DNA of 64,000 nt from Lachnospiraceae bacterium (GTDB lineage Bacteria; Bacillota; Clostridia; Lachnospirales; Lachnospiraceae), in NCBI GenBank assembly GCA_029053015.1, contig JAIDHX010000029.1, positions 1 through 64,000 of the forward strand, written 5' to 3'. A program made the translations under genes and the position numbers. The notes below the pieces were generated by a model. That model worked only from the letters and a program-made list of their open reading frames with translations, had not been told where the DNA came from and made no database searches. How positions within the stretch are numbered: the first letter of the stretch is position 1; each line of letters begins with the position of its first letter. Below, piece by piece: positions 28,609 through 37,870 of the stretch.

Positions 28609-28719
28609 CTCTTTTTATCTATTTCTACTAAAATTTATGTGTTCGAACGCAAAACACTATACAAAAAGGTAAAATCGCGGTATACTTTTTCCAGGGAATA
28701 ATTGCAAGGAGGTCAAATT

Positions 28720-29823
28720 ATGGCTCTTCTGAAAAACAACAAGAGCAATAAAACTTTAAATGAGAAACAATGGAAAGAATGGAACCGGACTATCTTTTCA
28801 CTGTTTTGGAAAATATGGCTGCTCACTTTGTTTGTAGAACTGCTCTTATTTTTATTTTTCAGTCCTACACCTGAGTGCAGCAAATCTTACTATTTCTATT
28901 TGTTTATTCTAACGCCCAGCGGACTTGAACTTTTAACGCTTGTTTCCTTTGAGCTTGTCTTTACGCGGCTCTTTCAGTCACATAAGCGACGGGTGGTTTC
29001 CATCTACACCATCCTCCTTATCAGTCTGTTTGCAGGGATCACCGTATGCGTGCACACCAGCGTCGGTATGCTCCCCGCCATGCTGCTGCTTCCTATGATG
29101 CTGACACCGCTTTACCGTGACCATCTTATGACGCTGCTGCAGGCAGTTCTTGTGATACTGCTGTACATAGCAGACCATTTTTACTTTATACCGAATTCGC
29201 CCTATATGCCGCCGGAGACATCGTTCAGCCCTATTGTAGATATCAGCATTTTTATCGGCGGAACAATTGTCACCTGCATTATTCTTGAAAAGGTCAATCA
29301 GGATGTTGTCATAAACGAAGAGCGCTCCCGACGAGACTCCCTGACGCATCTCTACAACCATGAAGCCTTTTATGAGGAATTGGAATATTACCAAAAAAAG
29401 TTTGAGAAAGAACAGCATCCTTTCTCCGTTATTATTGCCGATATCGATAATTTTAAAAAGGTGAACGATACTTACGGACATGCCTTTGGCGACGAGGTAA
29501 TTCAAAAGGTAGGACAGCTCTTTGTAGAAAACAATAAAAAAGAAGGCTTTAGCGCACGCTATGGCGGAGAAGAATTTTCCATGCTGCTTCCCCACGATAA
29601 GCCGGATGCTGTCGCCGAAAAAATACGCGCGGACTTTGCCGCCTTTGCCTTCAAGACCTCCCTTGGCGACGCACATTTTACCTTAAGCATCGGCGCAGCC
29701 GTCTATGACCACCCCCGCGCAAGTGCCAGCGCTTTCTTTGAGGAAGCTGACAATGCGCTGTATCAGGCAAAACGAAATGGGAAAAACTGTGTCATGGTAC
29801 ATAAAAATGAGACACAAAAATAA
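28720..29823 (+). CDS. membrane GGDEF protein, putative diguanylate cyclase
   Basis: 6-TM N-terminus; DIDNFKKVNDTYGHAFGD...ARYGGEEF. Confidence 0.92.
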   Translation: MALLKNNKSNKTLNEKQWKEWNRTIFSLFWKIWLLTLFVELLLFLFFSPTPECSKSYYFYLFILTPSGLELLTLVSFELVFTRLFQSHKRRVVSIYTILLISLFAGITVCVHTSVGMLPAMLLLPMMLTPLYRDHLMTLLQAVLVILLYIADHFYFIPNSPYMPPETSFSPIVDISIFIGGTIVTCIILEKVNQDVVINEERSRRDSLTHLYNHEAFYEELEYYQKKFEKEQHPFSVIIADIDNFKKVNDTYGHAFGDEVIQKVGQLFVENNKKEGFSARYGGEEFSMLLPHDKPDAVAEKIRADFAAFAFKTSLGDAHFTLSIGAAVYDHPRASASAFFEEADNALYQAKRNGKNCVMVHKNETQK

Positions 29824-29830
29824 AACATAA

Positions 29831-29879
29831 AAAACTGCTGTTCCACAGAAGCTTTTCGCCTGTGAAACAGCAGTTTTTC
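29831..29879. terminator. bidirectional terminator
   Basis: aaaactgctgttccacag...ctgtgaaacagcagtttt between convergent genes. Confidence 0.85.
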
Positions 29880-29904
29880 ATTTATTTCTTTTCATCTCTG
29901 TTCA

Positions 29905-30936
29905 TTATCTCTGTACACGTCCGGAAGCGTCGCCGCCAGCCAGTGTCTCTACTTCCTTTCTGGAAACCAGATTGAAGTCGCCGGGAATGGTATGCTTCAG
30001 TGCGGAAGCCGCAACACCGAATTCCAGCGCAGCCTTAAAGTCCTTGCCATCCAAAAGACCGCAGATAACGCCGCCTGCAAAGGAGTCGCCGCCGCCTACA
30101 CGGTCCACAATGGGGTGTATGCTGTATTCTTTGGAATGATAGAATTCCTTGGTTTCTTTGGAATAAATACATGCAGACCAGCCATTGTCGGAAGCCGAAT
30201 GGCTCACACGCAGGGAAGATACACAGTATTCAAATCCAAATTTCTCTACCATCTGCTCAAAGATGGACTTGTAGCCTGCAAGCTCCAGTTCACCGCTGGT
30301 TACATCCGTCTCGCCGGGCTTAAAGCCAAGTACCAACTCTGCATCCTCTTCATTGCCGATGCACACGTCAACATACTTCATCAGGTTTGTCATAACCTTC
30401 TGTGCTTTTTCAGAGGACCACAGTTTCTTGCGGAAGTTTAAGTCCACGGAAACCTTTACGCCGTGCTTCTTTGCCGCAATCAGCGCTTTTTCAGTCAGTT
30501 CTGCTGCCGCGTCGGATACTGCCGGTGTGATGCCCGTAAAGTGGAACCAGTCAGCGCCCTCAAAAATAGCGTCAAAGTCAAAATCTGCTTCCGTCGCAGT
30601 AGAGATGGAGGAATGTGCCCTGTCATACACTACCTTGGAAGGTCTCATGGAAGAGCCGGACTCCAGAAAATAGATTCCAAGTCTCTCGCCGCATTTTGCA
30701 ATGTGCTTTGTGCCTACATTGTACTTTCTCAGAGCGGCAACCGCGCACTCGCCGATTTCATTGTCGGGAACTGCCGTCACAAACTCGGCGTCATGTCCGT
30801 AGTTTGCCAAAGATACCGCTACATTGGCTTCTCCGCCGCCGTAGCACACATCAAACTCATCTGCCTGAATAAATTTCTCATTGTTCGGGGTGGACAATCT
30901 CAACATGATCTCACCCATCGTAATTACTTTTGCCAT
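29905..30936 (-). CDS. kdgK: 2-keto-3-deoxygluconate kinase, PfkB family
   Basis: GEIMLRLSTPNNEKF...DRVGGGDSFAGGVI; uronate operon context. Confidence 0.88.
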   Translation of the reverse strand: MAKVITMGEIMLRLSTPNNEKFIQADEFDVCYGGGEANVAVSLANYGHDAEFVTAVPDNEIGECAVAALRKYNVGTKHIAKCGERLGIYFLESGSSMRPSKVVYDRAHSSISTATEADFDFDAIFEGADWFHFTGITPAVSDAAAELTEKALIAAKKHGVKVSVDLNFRKKLWSSEKAQKVMTNLMKYVDVCIGNEEDAELVLGFKPGETDVTSGELELAGYKSIFEQMVEKFGFEYCVSSLRVSHSASDNGWSACIYSKETKEFYHSKEYSIHPIVDRVGGGDSFAGGVICGLLDGKDFKAALEFGVAASALKHTIPGDFNLVSRKEVETLAGGDASGRVQR

Positions 30937-30966
30937 TTCATTTTTCCTCTCTATTTTGTTTCATGT

Positions 30967-31932
30967 TTATTTCTGTACCAAATGCACGGCAAAGCCGCCA
31001 ATCTCTTCCTTCAGGTAAATCGCCTTCAGATTGCCCTTATCGTCCTTCTTGGCGGTCGTCTCGTCAAATTCCACGCCAAGGACATTTTCAAGGTAATTGA
31101 CTGCCCTTACAATATAGTTGGTGGCAATCGCAATGTGTCCGTTCTTGCCGAGGTAAGGCTTCTTCATCACTTCCAGTGCCTTTCCTGCAAATACAGAACT
31201 GCCGCCAACCTTCGCAGGCATACCGAAGATAAATGCAAATCTTCTTGCCGCTTTCTCTGCTTCTTCCTCATTTTCAGCATTGACGCCCACATGCGCAAGT
31301 TCAAAGCCTAACATGGTCTGTACCGCTTCTCTGGTCAGTTGTTCAATCTTGTCCCACTCTCCCGCATTAATCAAATCTCCGGGAACCATCCAGGAACCGC
31401 CGCAGGCAATAATCTTGTTGAAGTCAAGATAAGAGGTCAGATTCTTTGCGTTGACGCCGCCGGTAGGCATGAATTTCATGTTCACATAAGGTGCTGCCAT
31501 CGCCTTGATTTTTGCAAGTCCGCCGGACTGCTCTGCAGGGAAGAATTTTACCACATCAAGTCCCAGTTCAATCGCCTGCTCAATATCGGAAGGGCTTGAG
31601 GTACCCGGCGTGATGGGAACATTCTTCTCGATACAATATTTTACGGTATTGGGGTTTAATCCCGGACTTACAATAAACTGCGCGCCCGCTGCCACTGCCG
31701 CATCTACCTGCGCTGCATTGAGTACAGTGCCTGCGCCCACGCACATATCAGGGAAATTCTCCGTCATCGCTTTGATAGCGCCTGCTGCTGCATCCGTACG
31801 GAAAGTAACCTCTGCACAGGGAAGTCCGCCGTTGCAGAGCGCCTTTGCAAGAGGAACCGCATCCTCCACCCTGTCAATCTTTACCACCGGCACAATGCCG
31901 ATTTTGCTGATTTTCTCTAAAACTGCATTCAT
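30967..31932 (-). CDS. eda: KDPG/KHG aldolase with C-terminal VOC-like domain
   Basis: EVTFRT, VGAGTVLN, FIVSPGLNP, VKFFPAE, FMPTGGV; about 110 extra C-terminal residues resembling VOC. Confidence 0.88.
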   Translation of the reverse strand: MNAVLEKISKIGIVPVVKIDRVEDAVPLAKALCNGGLPCAEVTFRTDAAAGAIKAMTENFPDMCVGAGTVLNAAQVDAAVAAGAQFIVSPGLNPNTVKYCIEKNVPITPGTSSPSDIEQAIELGLDVVKFFPAEQSGGLAKIKAMAAPYVNMKFMPTGGVNAKNLTSYLDFNKIIACGGSWMVPGDLINAGEWDKIEQLTREAVQTMLGFELAHVGVNAENEEEAEKAARRFAFIFGMPAKVGGSSVFAGKALEVMKKPYLGKNGHIAIATNYIVRAVNYLENVLGVEFDETTAKKDDKGNLKAIYLKEEIGGFAVHLVQK

Positions 31933-32012
31933 GACAATCTCCTATCTGCCCGTTCGGGCTTTTCCTCGCAGGCAGGCCGGACTCGCTGCGCGCCTCCGGC
32001 CGCCGCTTATTT

Positions 32013-32651
32013 TTATGCTAATACTTCCTTTACTGCCGCCGCTATCTTATCGCATTTGCAGTCTGCAAAGAAATACTCCGCAAACTTCTCACCTGACAGC
32101 GCGCCCTTTACAAGCTCCCTGTCCAGATTCTTTAAGATAGTTACCATGTCAACATGCGTAACCTCCTTTACGGCGTCCAGAATCTTTTTGTTGCGCTGCT
32201 CCGGCTCCACACGCTCCTTCGGATAACCGCCGCCCCCCGGCGTACAGAATAATTTTTCAAAAATATATTCCAGATTCAGCTCTCCGCCCCAGCCAAAGTT
32301 CTCAGCAAAGGGAAGCGCCACGCAGTTGCCGTCGTTGACCTGTGAAAACAGGTACGCGTCAAGCGGGGATTCAATATGTCCGCAGAGCACTTTCGGGAAG
32401 GAGTTGCACGCCAGCATAGCGCCCTCTCCTGTGCCGCAGCCGGTAATCACGTAATCCGCTGCACCCGAATTCAAAAGCACTGCCGCCAGTATGCCGTTCT
32501 GCACATAGGTCAGGGAATGCGCGTCTTCCGCGGAATACATCCCATAGTTGACCACCTCATGTCCCATCGGCTCCACTACCTTCTTTAAAGTCTCATACAC
32601 CAGCCCATTCTTAGCCGCCTGACTGTTCTCATTAATTAATGCAATTTTCAT
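32013..32651 (-). CDS. RpiB/LacA/LacB-family isomerase, DhuI-like
   Basis: MKIALINENSQAAKN...ADYVITGCGTGEGAMLACN; operon with kduI/kduD/kdgK. Confidence 0.8.
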   Translation of the reverse strand: MKIALINENSQAAKNGLVYETLKKVVEPMGHEVVNYGMYSAEDAHSLTYVQNGILAAVLLNSGAADYVITGCGTGEGAMLACNSFPKVLCGHIESPLDAYLFSQVNDGNCVALPFAENFGWGGELNLEYIFEKLFCTPGGGGYPKERVEPEQRNKKILDAVKEVTHVDMVTILKNLDRELVKGALSGEKFAEYFFADCKCDKIAAAVKEVLA

Positions 32652-32700
32652 TTTTTGCTCCTTTTTATGTTTGCAATCATTGCAGATAGTGACCCGCAAG

Positions 32701-32785
32701 AAGAATCGCCAGAGGCGATTCTTCGAGGAATGACTTAGTTGCTCTTAGGCTGTGTATTTTACAGCCTTAGTGCAACTTCATTCCT
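32701..32785 (-). other. intercistronic double hairpin between kduD and the RpiB-like gene
   Basis: aagaatcgcc-aga-ggcgattctt (32701-32723), then nested aggaatga...tcattcct enclosing aggctgt/acagcct. Confidence 0.75.
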
Positions 32786-32786
32786 T

Positions 32787-33590
32787 TTATTCAGGCTGCT
32801 TTCCGATATAAGCCAGAATACCGCCGTCTACATAGAGAATATGTCCGTTTACTGCATTGGAAGCCTCAGAAGCTAAGAATACAGCGGGACCGGTCAGTTC
32901 TTCTGCCTTTAACCAGCGGTTTGCAGGTGTTTTTGCACAGATAAACTGATCGAAAGGATGTCTGCTGCCGTCCGGCTGAATCTCACGCAAAGGCGCTGTC
33001 TGGGGTGTCTCAATGTAGCCGGGTCCAAGGCCGTTACACTGAATGTTATACTGTCCGTACTCAGAGCAGATATTTCTTGTGAGCATCTTTAAACCGCCCT
33101 TTGCTGCTGCATAAGCAGATACTGTTTCGCGTCCCAGCTCAGACATCATGGAGCAGATGTTGATAATCTTGCCATGTCCCTTCTGAATCATGGAAGGAAT
33201 AACAGCCTTGGATACAATAAACGGTGCGTTCAAATCCACATCGATAACCTGTCTGAACTGCTCAGCCGTCATCTCTGTCATAGGGATACGCTTGATGATA
33301 CCGGCATTGTTTACCAAAATATCAATTACGCCGACTTCCTTTTCAATCTGCGCAACCATGGCATTTACTGCCTCTTCATTCGTAACGTCACATACATAAC
33401 CATGAGCCTTGATGCCTTTTTCCTCATATGCGGCAAGTCCCTTGTCAACCAGCTCCTGCTTGATATCGTTAAAGCAGATAGTAGCGCCTGCCTCAGCATA
33501 TGCAGAAGCAATTGCAAAACCAATACCGTAGGATGCCCCTGTTACCAATGCAACCTTGCCTTCCAAACTGAAATTTGTGTACTCGCTCAT
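32787..33590 (-). CDS. kduD: 2-deoxy-D-gluconate 3-dehydrogenase / DKI dehydrogenase (SDR)
   Basis: VTGASYGIGFAIA, NNAGII, YAAAKGG; operon context. Confidence 0.88.
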   Translation of the reverse strand: MSEYTNFSLEGKVALVTGASYGIGFAIASAYAEAGATICFNDIKQELVDKGLAAYEEKGIKAHGYVCDVTNEEAVNAMVAQIEKEVGVIDILVNNAGIIKRIPMTEMTAEQFRQVIDVDLNAPFIVSKAVIPSMIQKGHGKIINICSMMSELGRETVSAYAAAKGGLKMLTRNICSEYGQYNIQCNGLGPGYIETPQTAPLREIQPDGSRHPFDQFICAKTPANRWLKAEELTGPAVFLASEASNAVNGHILYVDGGILAYIGKQPE

Positions 33591-33622
33591 TTTTCTTCTC
33601 CTTCTCTTATTATAATTTTATG

Positions 33623-34483
33623 TTACATTAAATCCTTCATCGCAACGCCGTCCATATCATCAAAATCCTGATTTTCTCCGACCATGCCCCAGATAAAGGT
33701 ATAGGCTCTGGAACCGCAGCCTGAGTGAATGGACCAGCTCGGGGAAATCACCGCTTCTTCGTTGCGCATCACAATATGCCTTGTCTCGTTCGGCTCTCCC
33801 ATGTAATGCATCACGAAAGCATCCTCCGGCATTTCAAAATAGAGGTATACCTCCATGCGTCTGTCGTGTGTATGACAAGGCATCGTGTTCCAGACACTTC
33901 CGGGCTCCAGCTTCGTCATGCCCATTTCCAACTGGCAGCTTTCTACCTGTCCGGGCAGGATGTATTTGCAGATAACTCTGTGGTTTGCATCCTCTAAGCT
34001 TCCCAACTCAACCTTGTTTTCATCCTTTACAATAACGACTCCCTCTTCAGGCTCTCCTTCCGGCTTAATCAGCACGGTGGGACAGGTTCTGTGCGCCGGA
34101 GCGCTGTTTAAGTAGAACTTAGCCGGATTCTTTCCATCCTCGCTGGCAAAGATAATTTCCTTAGAGCCCATGCCGATATACATGGCTTCCTTAAATCCCA
34201 CTTTGTAAGCCCTTCCATCTACCGTAATGGTTCCTGCACCACCAATGTTGATGACGCCAAGCTCTCTTCTCTGGCAGAAGTACTCCGCACGAAGCTCGTC
34301 CCCCGCTGTCAGCACAAGGGGCTCCACGGGCACTGCCGCTCCTGTAATAATTCTGTCAATGTGGCTGTATACCAGCTTAATCTCGCCCGGGACAAACAGA
34401 TTCTGAATCAGAAATTCCTCCCGCAGCCTCTCCGTGGTATAATGCTTCACATCTCTGGGTGATACTGCTGTTCTCAGTTCCAC
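33623..34483 (-). CDS. kduI: 5-dehydro-4-deoxy-D-glucuronate isomerase
   Basis: FLIQNLFVPGEIKLVYSHIDR, WNTMPCHTHDRRMEVYLYF, SIHSGCGSRAYTFIWGMVGEN. Confidence 0.95.
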   Translation of the reverse strand: MELRTAVSPRDVKHYTTERLREEFLIQNLFVPGEIKLVYSHIDRIITGAAVPVEPLVLTAGDELRAEYFCQRRELGVINIGGAGTITVDGRAYKVGFKEAMYIGMGSKEIIFASEDGKNPAKFYLNSAPAHRTCPTVLIKPEGEPEEGVVIVKDENKVELGSLEDANHRVICKYILPGQVESCQLEMGMTKLEPGSVWNTMPCHTHDRRMEVYLYFEMPEDAFVMHYMGEPNETRHIVMRNEEAVISPSWSIHSGCGSRAYTFIWGMVGENQDFDDMDGVAMKDLM

Positions 34484-34539
34484 GCCTGCCTACACTCCTT
34501 TCTTTTTGGCAGTAAAACTGCCCTTTTTGATAAATTCTC

Positions 34540-34555
34540 ATGTAAGTGCTTACAT
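34540..34555. promoter_or_regulatory. LacI/cre-like palindromic operator upstream of the kdu operon
   Basis: Perfect ATGTAAG-TG-CTTACAT, next to a minus-strand TATAAT (34554-34559). Confidence 0.55.
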
Positions 34556-34669
34556 TATAGCATAATCTTCCATCAAATACCATACCCTTTCTGATGTTTT
34601 TATGCTATTTGTACAATCTTTCATGGCCTGATTGCCATGGGCAATTCCCTGTTCAACGTTTACTATTGC

Positions 34670-34712
34670 AAATAGCCTGCCAAAGCTCCGAATAAGGAAC
34701 TGGCAGGCTATA
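34670..34712 (-). terminator. terminator-like hairpin downstream of the TrpB-like gene
   Basis: tagcctgcca...tggcaggcta stem. Confidence 0.55.
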
Positions 34713-34751
34713 AATACAACCATCAGGTTAATAATATTAGGTTTAAGCTGA

Positions 34752-36131
34752 TTACGCTTCCACCTTGGGAAGTCCGTCAAAGCCCTTCTGCAAATCTGCG
34801 TCCGTGGGAATGTAATCCGTCATTTCTCCGTCGTTGTATTTCTGGTATGCCACCATATCGAAGTAGCCGGTTCCGGTAAGACCAAACACGATGGTCTTTT
34901 CTTCTCCCGTCTCCTTGCACTTCATCGCCTCGTCGATTGCCACACGGATGGCATGGCTGCTCTCCGGCGCGGGCAGAATACCCTCGATTCTCGCAAATTT
35001 CTGTGCAGCCTCAAACACACTGGTCTGCTCTACCGCTACCGCTTCCATCAGTCCGTCATGATAAAGCTGTGACAGAGTGGAACTCATGCCGTGGTAACGA
35101 AGCCCTCCCGCATGGTTCGCAGAAGGAATAAAGCTGCTGCCCAGCGTATACATCTTTGCAAGCGGACACACCATTCCCGTATCGCAGAAATCATAAGCAA
35201 ATTTTCCTCTTGTAAAGCTGGGGCAGGATGCGGGCTCCACCGCAATGATGCGGTAATCTTTTTCGCCGCGCAGTTTTTCTCCCATGAAAGGTGAAATCAG
35301 ACCGCCTAAGTTGGAACCGCCGCCGGCACAGCCAATGATAATATCCGGCGTGATACCATATTTGTCCATAGCCGCCTTGGTTTCCAGACCGATCACTGAC
35401 TGATGTAAAAGCACCTGATTCAAAACGCTGCCCAGCACATAGCGATAACCTTCATGACTGGTTGCCACCTCCACGGCTTCGGAGATCGCACAACCCAGGC
35501 TGCCCGTTGTCCCGGGATGCTCTGCCAGAATCTTTCTGCCGACCGCCGTAGTCTCAGAAGGAGAAGGCGTCACACTTGCGCCGTAAGTTCTCATAACTTC
35601 ACGTCTGAAAGGCTTCTGCTCGTAGGATACCTTCACCATATACACCTTGCAGTCAAGTCCAAGATAAGCACACGCCATGGAGAGTGCAGTTCCCCACTGT
35701 CCGGCTCCCGTCTCAGTGGTAACGCCTTTTAAGCCCTGTTTCTTTGCGTAATACGCCTGCGCAATGGCAGAATTCAGCTTGTGGCTGCCGCTGGTATTAT
35801 TGCCCTCGAATTTGTAATAAATCTTTGCCGGTGTGTCCAGTTCTTTCTCCAGACAGTATGCGCGGACAAGGGGCGACGGACGGTACATTTTATAAAAGTC
35901 CTGTATCTCCTGCGGAATATCGATATATGCCGTCGTATCATCCAGTTCCTGCTTAATCAGCTCGTCACAAAACACGGGACGCAAATCCTCGTATCCCATG
36001 GGCTGCAGGGTCCCGGGATTCAACAGGGGCGCGGGCTTGTTCTTCATGTCGGAACGCACGTTGTACCACTGCTTCGGCATCTCGCTTTCTTCTAAGTAAA
36101 TTTTGTAAGGGATTTTCTTTTCTTCGCTCAT
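34752..36131 (-). CDS. TrpB-like (TrpB2-type) PLP enzyme
   Basis: FEGNNTSGSHKLNSAIAQ Schiff-base lysine, TETGAGQWG, GCAGGGSNLGG. Confidence 0.9.
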   Translation of the reverse strand: MSEEKKIPYKIYLEESEMPKQWYNVRSDMKNKPAPLLNPGTLQPMGYEDLRPVFCDELIKQELDDTTAYIDIPQEIQDFYKMYRPSPLVRAYCLEKELDTPAKIYYKFEGNNTSGSHKLNSAIAQAYYAKKQGLKGVTTETGAGQWGTALSMACAYLGLDCKVYMVKVSYEQKPFRREVMRTYGASVTPSPSETTAVGRKILAEHPGTTGSLGCAISEAVEVATSHEGYRYVLGSVLNQVLLHQSVIGLETKAAMDKYGITPDIIIGCAGGGSNLGGLISPFMGEKLRGEKDYRIIAVEPASCPSFTRGKFAYDFCDTGMVCPLAKMYTLGSSFIPSANHAGGLRYHGMSSTLSQLYHDGLMEAVAVEQTSVFEAAQKFARIEGILPAPESSHAIRVAIDEAMKCKETGEEKTIVFGLTGTGYFDMVAYQKYNDGEMTDYIPTDADLQKGFDGLPKVEA

Positions 36132-36204
36132 ATAATATCCTTTCCTGTTTCAAGTACAGATTGTTCTTTTTATTTATAGTACATCAACGCATTAAAGTCA
36201 ACCT

Positions 36205-37788
36205 TTACTTGTCACATCTGTGAAATTTTTCCAGACTCCATAAAAACCGCATTGTCAGCATTCCCTTTATACGCTGCTCAACCTTTTCCCACACTTCAGG
36301 TTCCCCCCAGCTCCAACTCGGAGACCAACTGCCGTCTTCATTTTGCGCTTCAATTATAAAAGTATGATTATTATCCACATCATCCTGATATAGTTTATAA
36401 TATGGATGATTGGGTGTATCTATCCAATGGCAGAGCTTATACGCGCTTTCTGTCCCCCAATCATCGTCAAGCAAAGAAATGAGTTTACCGCTGCTCATAA
36501 GCTTTTGCAGTAATTCGTTTTTCAGTTTTTCGTCTTTCAGGGCGTTTACAAAATACACGTCTGACATCATTCCATATTGAAAAAAATCATCGCTTCCATT
36601 TATTTTGTCTACAACAATTTTTTGAATATGCCGGACAAGGCCATTCGGAACGTATCGACTGTATTTCACCACCATTCCCGCCAATGCGGAATTGGTATTG
36701 GGGTTATAGTGTGCAATTAAATCACTATAATCCTTTGGTATGAAGGTTTCCTCTTCCGTATGCTCCCACCACGGCGCATGCGGAAAATCATTGACTGCCG
36801 GCATTGTGAGATTATCCCATTCCCCGGTTATTTCGTTATAATTGCTGATGATATATTTCATCAGCCTGGGAATCATCGGATGTGTATCTGGAATATCAAG
36901 GGCAAAAATGTATCTGCACGCACTCTCCGTTTGTTTCAGACAGGAATCCGTAAATATAAAGTCATAATCCAATGTTCCGAAACCGCCGTCTTCGTTTTGG
37001 TATTTTTCAAGTATCTCTATAACCTCTGACTTTGGTTTTTCCTCAAAATAGTATTGAAACATAGCCAAGTCTATATCCTGTGCATAGTGATACATAAAAT
37101 CTCTTGCTTTTTTAAACTGTGCTCTTGATAAATTTTTCACTTTTAACGCACGATACACCGTGTCGGCAATCAACTGCAGCCCTGTCGGATTGGGGTGCAG
37201 CCCGTCCTCCTGATACAGCGTGGACACCTTTTCTTTATCCAGCTTTTCAAAAGCGGCATGGATATCAATCTTCCTGATATCCGGATTTGCCGCCAAAATC
37301 TCCGCAAAGAAAGGCATAAGCTCCTGCAGATAACGCTCCTGATGCTTGCGCCAGATACATTTTTGTATGGGCGCGGGAATTCCGATATAGATAGCAGCAT
37401 TAGGCGCGGCCTCGCGCACGCTGTCAATGATGTTCTGATAGCAGGAAACAAATTCTGCCTTTCTGCTGATCATATTACACAAGGGATTGGTATAGTCCTC
37501 CACATCATCCTTTCCGTCCTGCGCATCGTTCGTGCCGAGCAGTAACACGTAGATATCCCCTTTTTCTGCAAGTGCCTCCCTGTATCTTTCCTGCCGCACA
37601 TAGGGAAATCCCATTACCTGTCCGTCAAGCTCCAGATTCATGGCGGTGCAGCAGCAGACGCCTTTGTTGACCACTTCATACTCTTCTCCCAGAAGCACGC
37701 CCAGTCTATAGGGATAGCTCTCCTGCTCCCCCACGCCAAAGCCTTCTGTGATACTGTCTCCCATACATACAATTTTTGTTTTCATCAT
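36205..37788 (-). CDS. SGNH/GDSL hydrolase fused to alpha-toroid (terpenoid cyclase/prenyltransferase-like) domain
   Basis: CMGDSITEGFG, LLLGTNDAQ, DGLHPNPTG; C-terminal YQNEDGGFG and QNEDGSWSPSWSWGE repeats. Confidence 0.75.
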   Translation of the reverse strand: MMKTKIVCMGDSITEGFGVGEQESYPYRLGVLLGEEYEVVNKGVCCCTAMNLELDGQVMGFPYVRQERYREALAEKGDIYVLLLGTNDAQDGKDDVEDYTNPLCNMISRKAEFVSCYQNIIDSVREAAPNAAIYIGIPAPIQKCIWRKHQERYLQELMPFFAEILAANPDIRKIDIHAAFEKLDKEKVSTLYQEDGLHPNPTGLQLIADTVYRALKVKNLSRAQFKKARDFMYHYAQDIDLAMFQYYFEEKPKSEVIEILEKYQNEDGGFGTLDYDFIFTDSCLKQTESACRYIFALDIPDTHPMIPRLMKYIISNYNEITGEWDNLTMPAVNDFPHAPWWEHTEEETFIPKDYSDLIAHYNPNTNSALAGMVVKYSRYVPNGLVRHIQKIVVDKINGSDDFFQYGMMSDVYFVNALKDEKLKNELLQKLMSSGKLISLLDDDWGTESAYKLCHWIDTPNHPYYKLYQDDVDNNHTFIIEAQNEDGSWSPSWSWGEPEVWEKVEQRIKGMLTMRFLWSLEKFHRCDK

Positions 37789-37870
37789 TCTCTTCCTTTT
37801 CTGTGCTCCGCTTTATGCAAAATAGCTGCTGCCTTCTTTCCTGACGCATTCTCCGGCAACGTCTTCCGTC

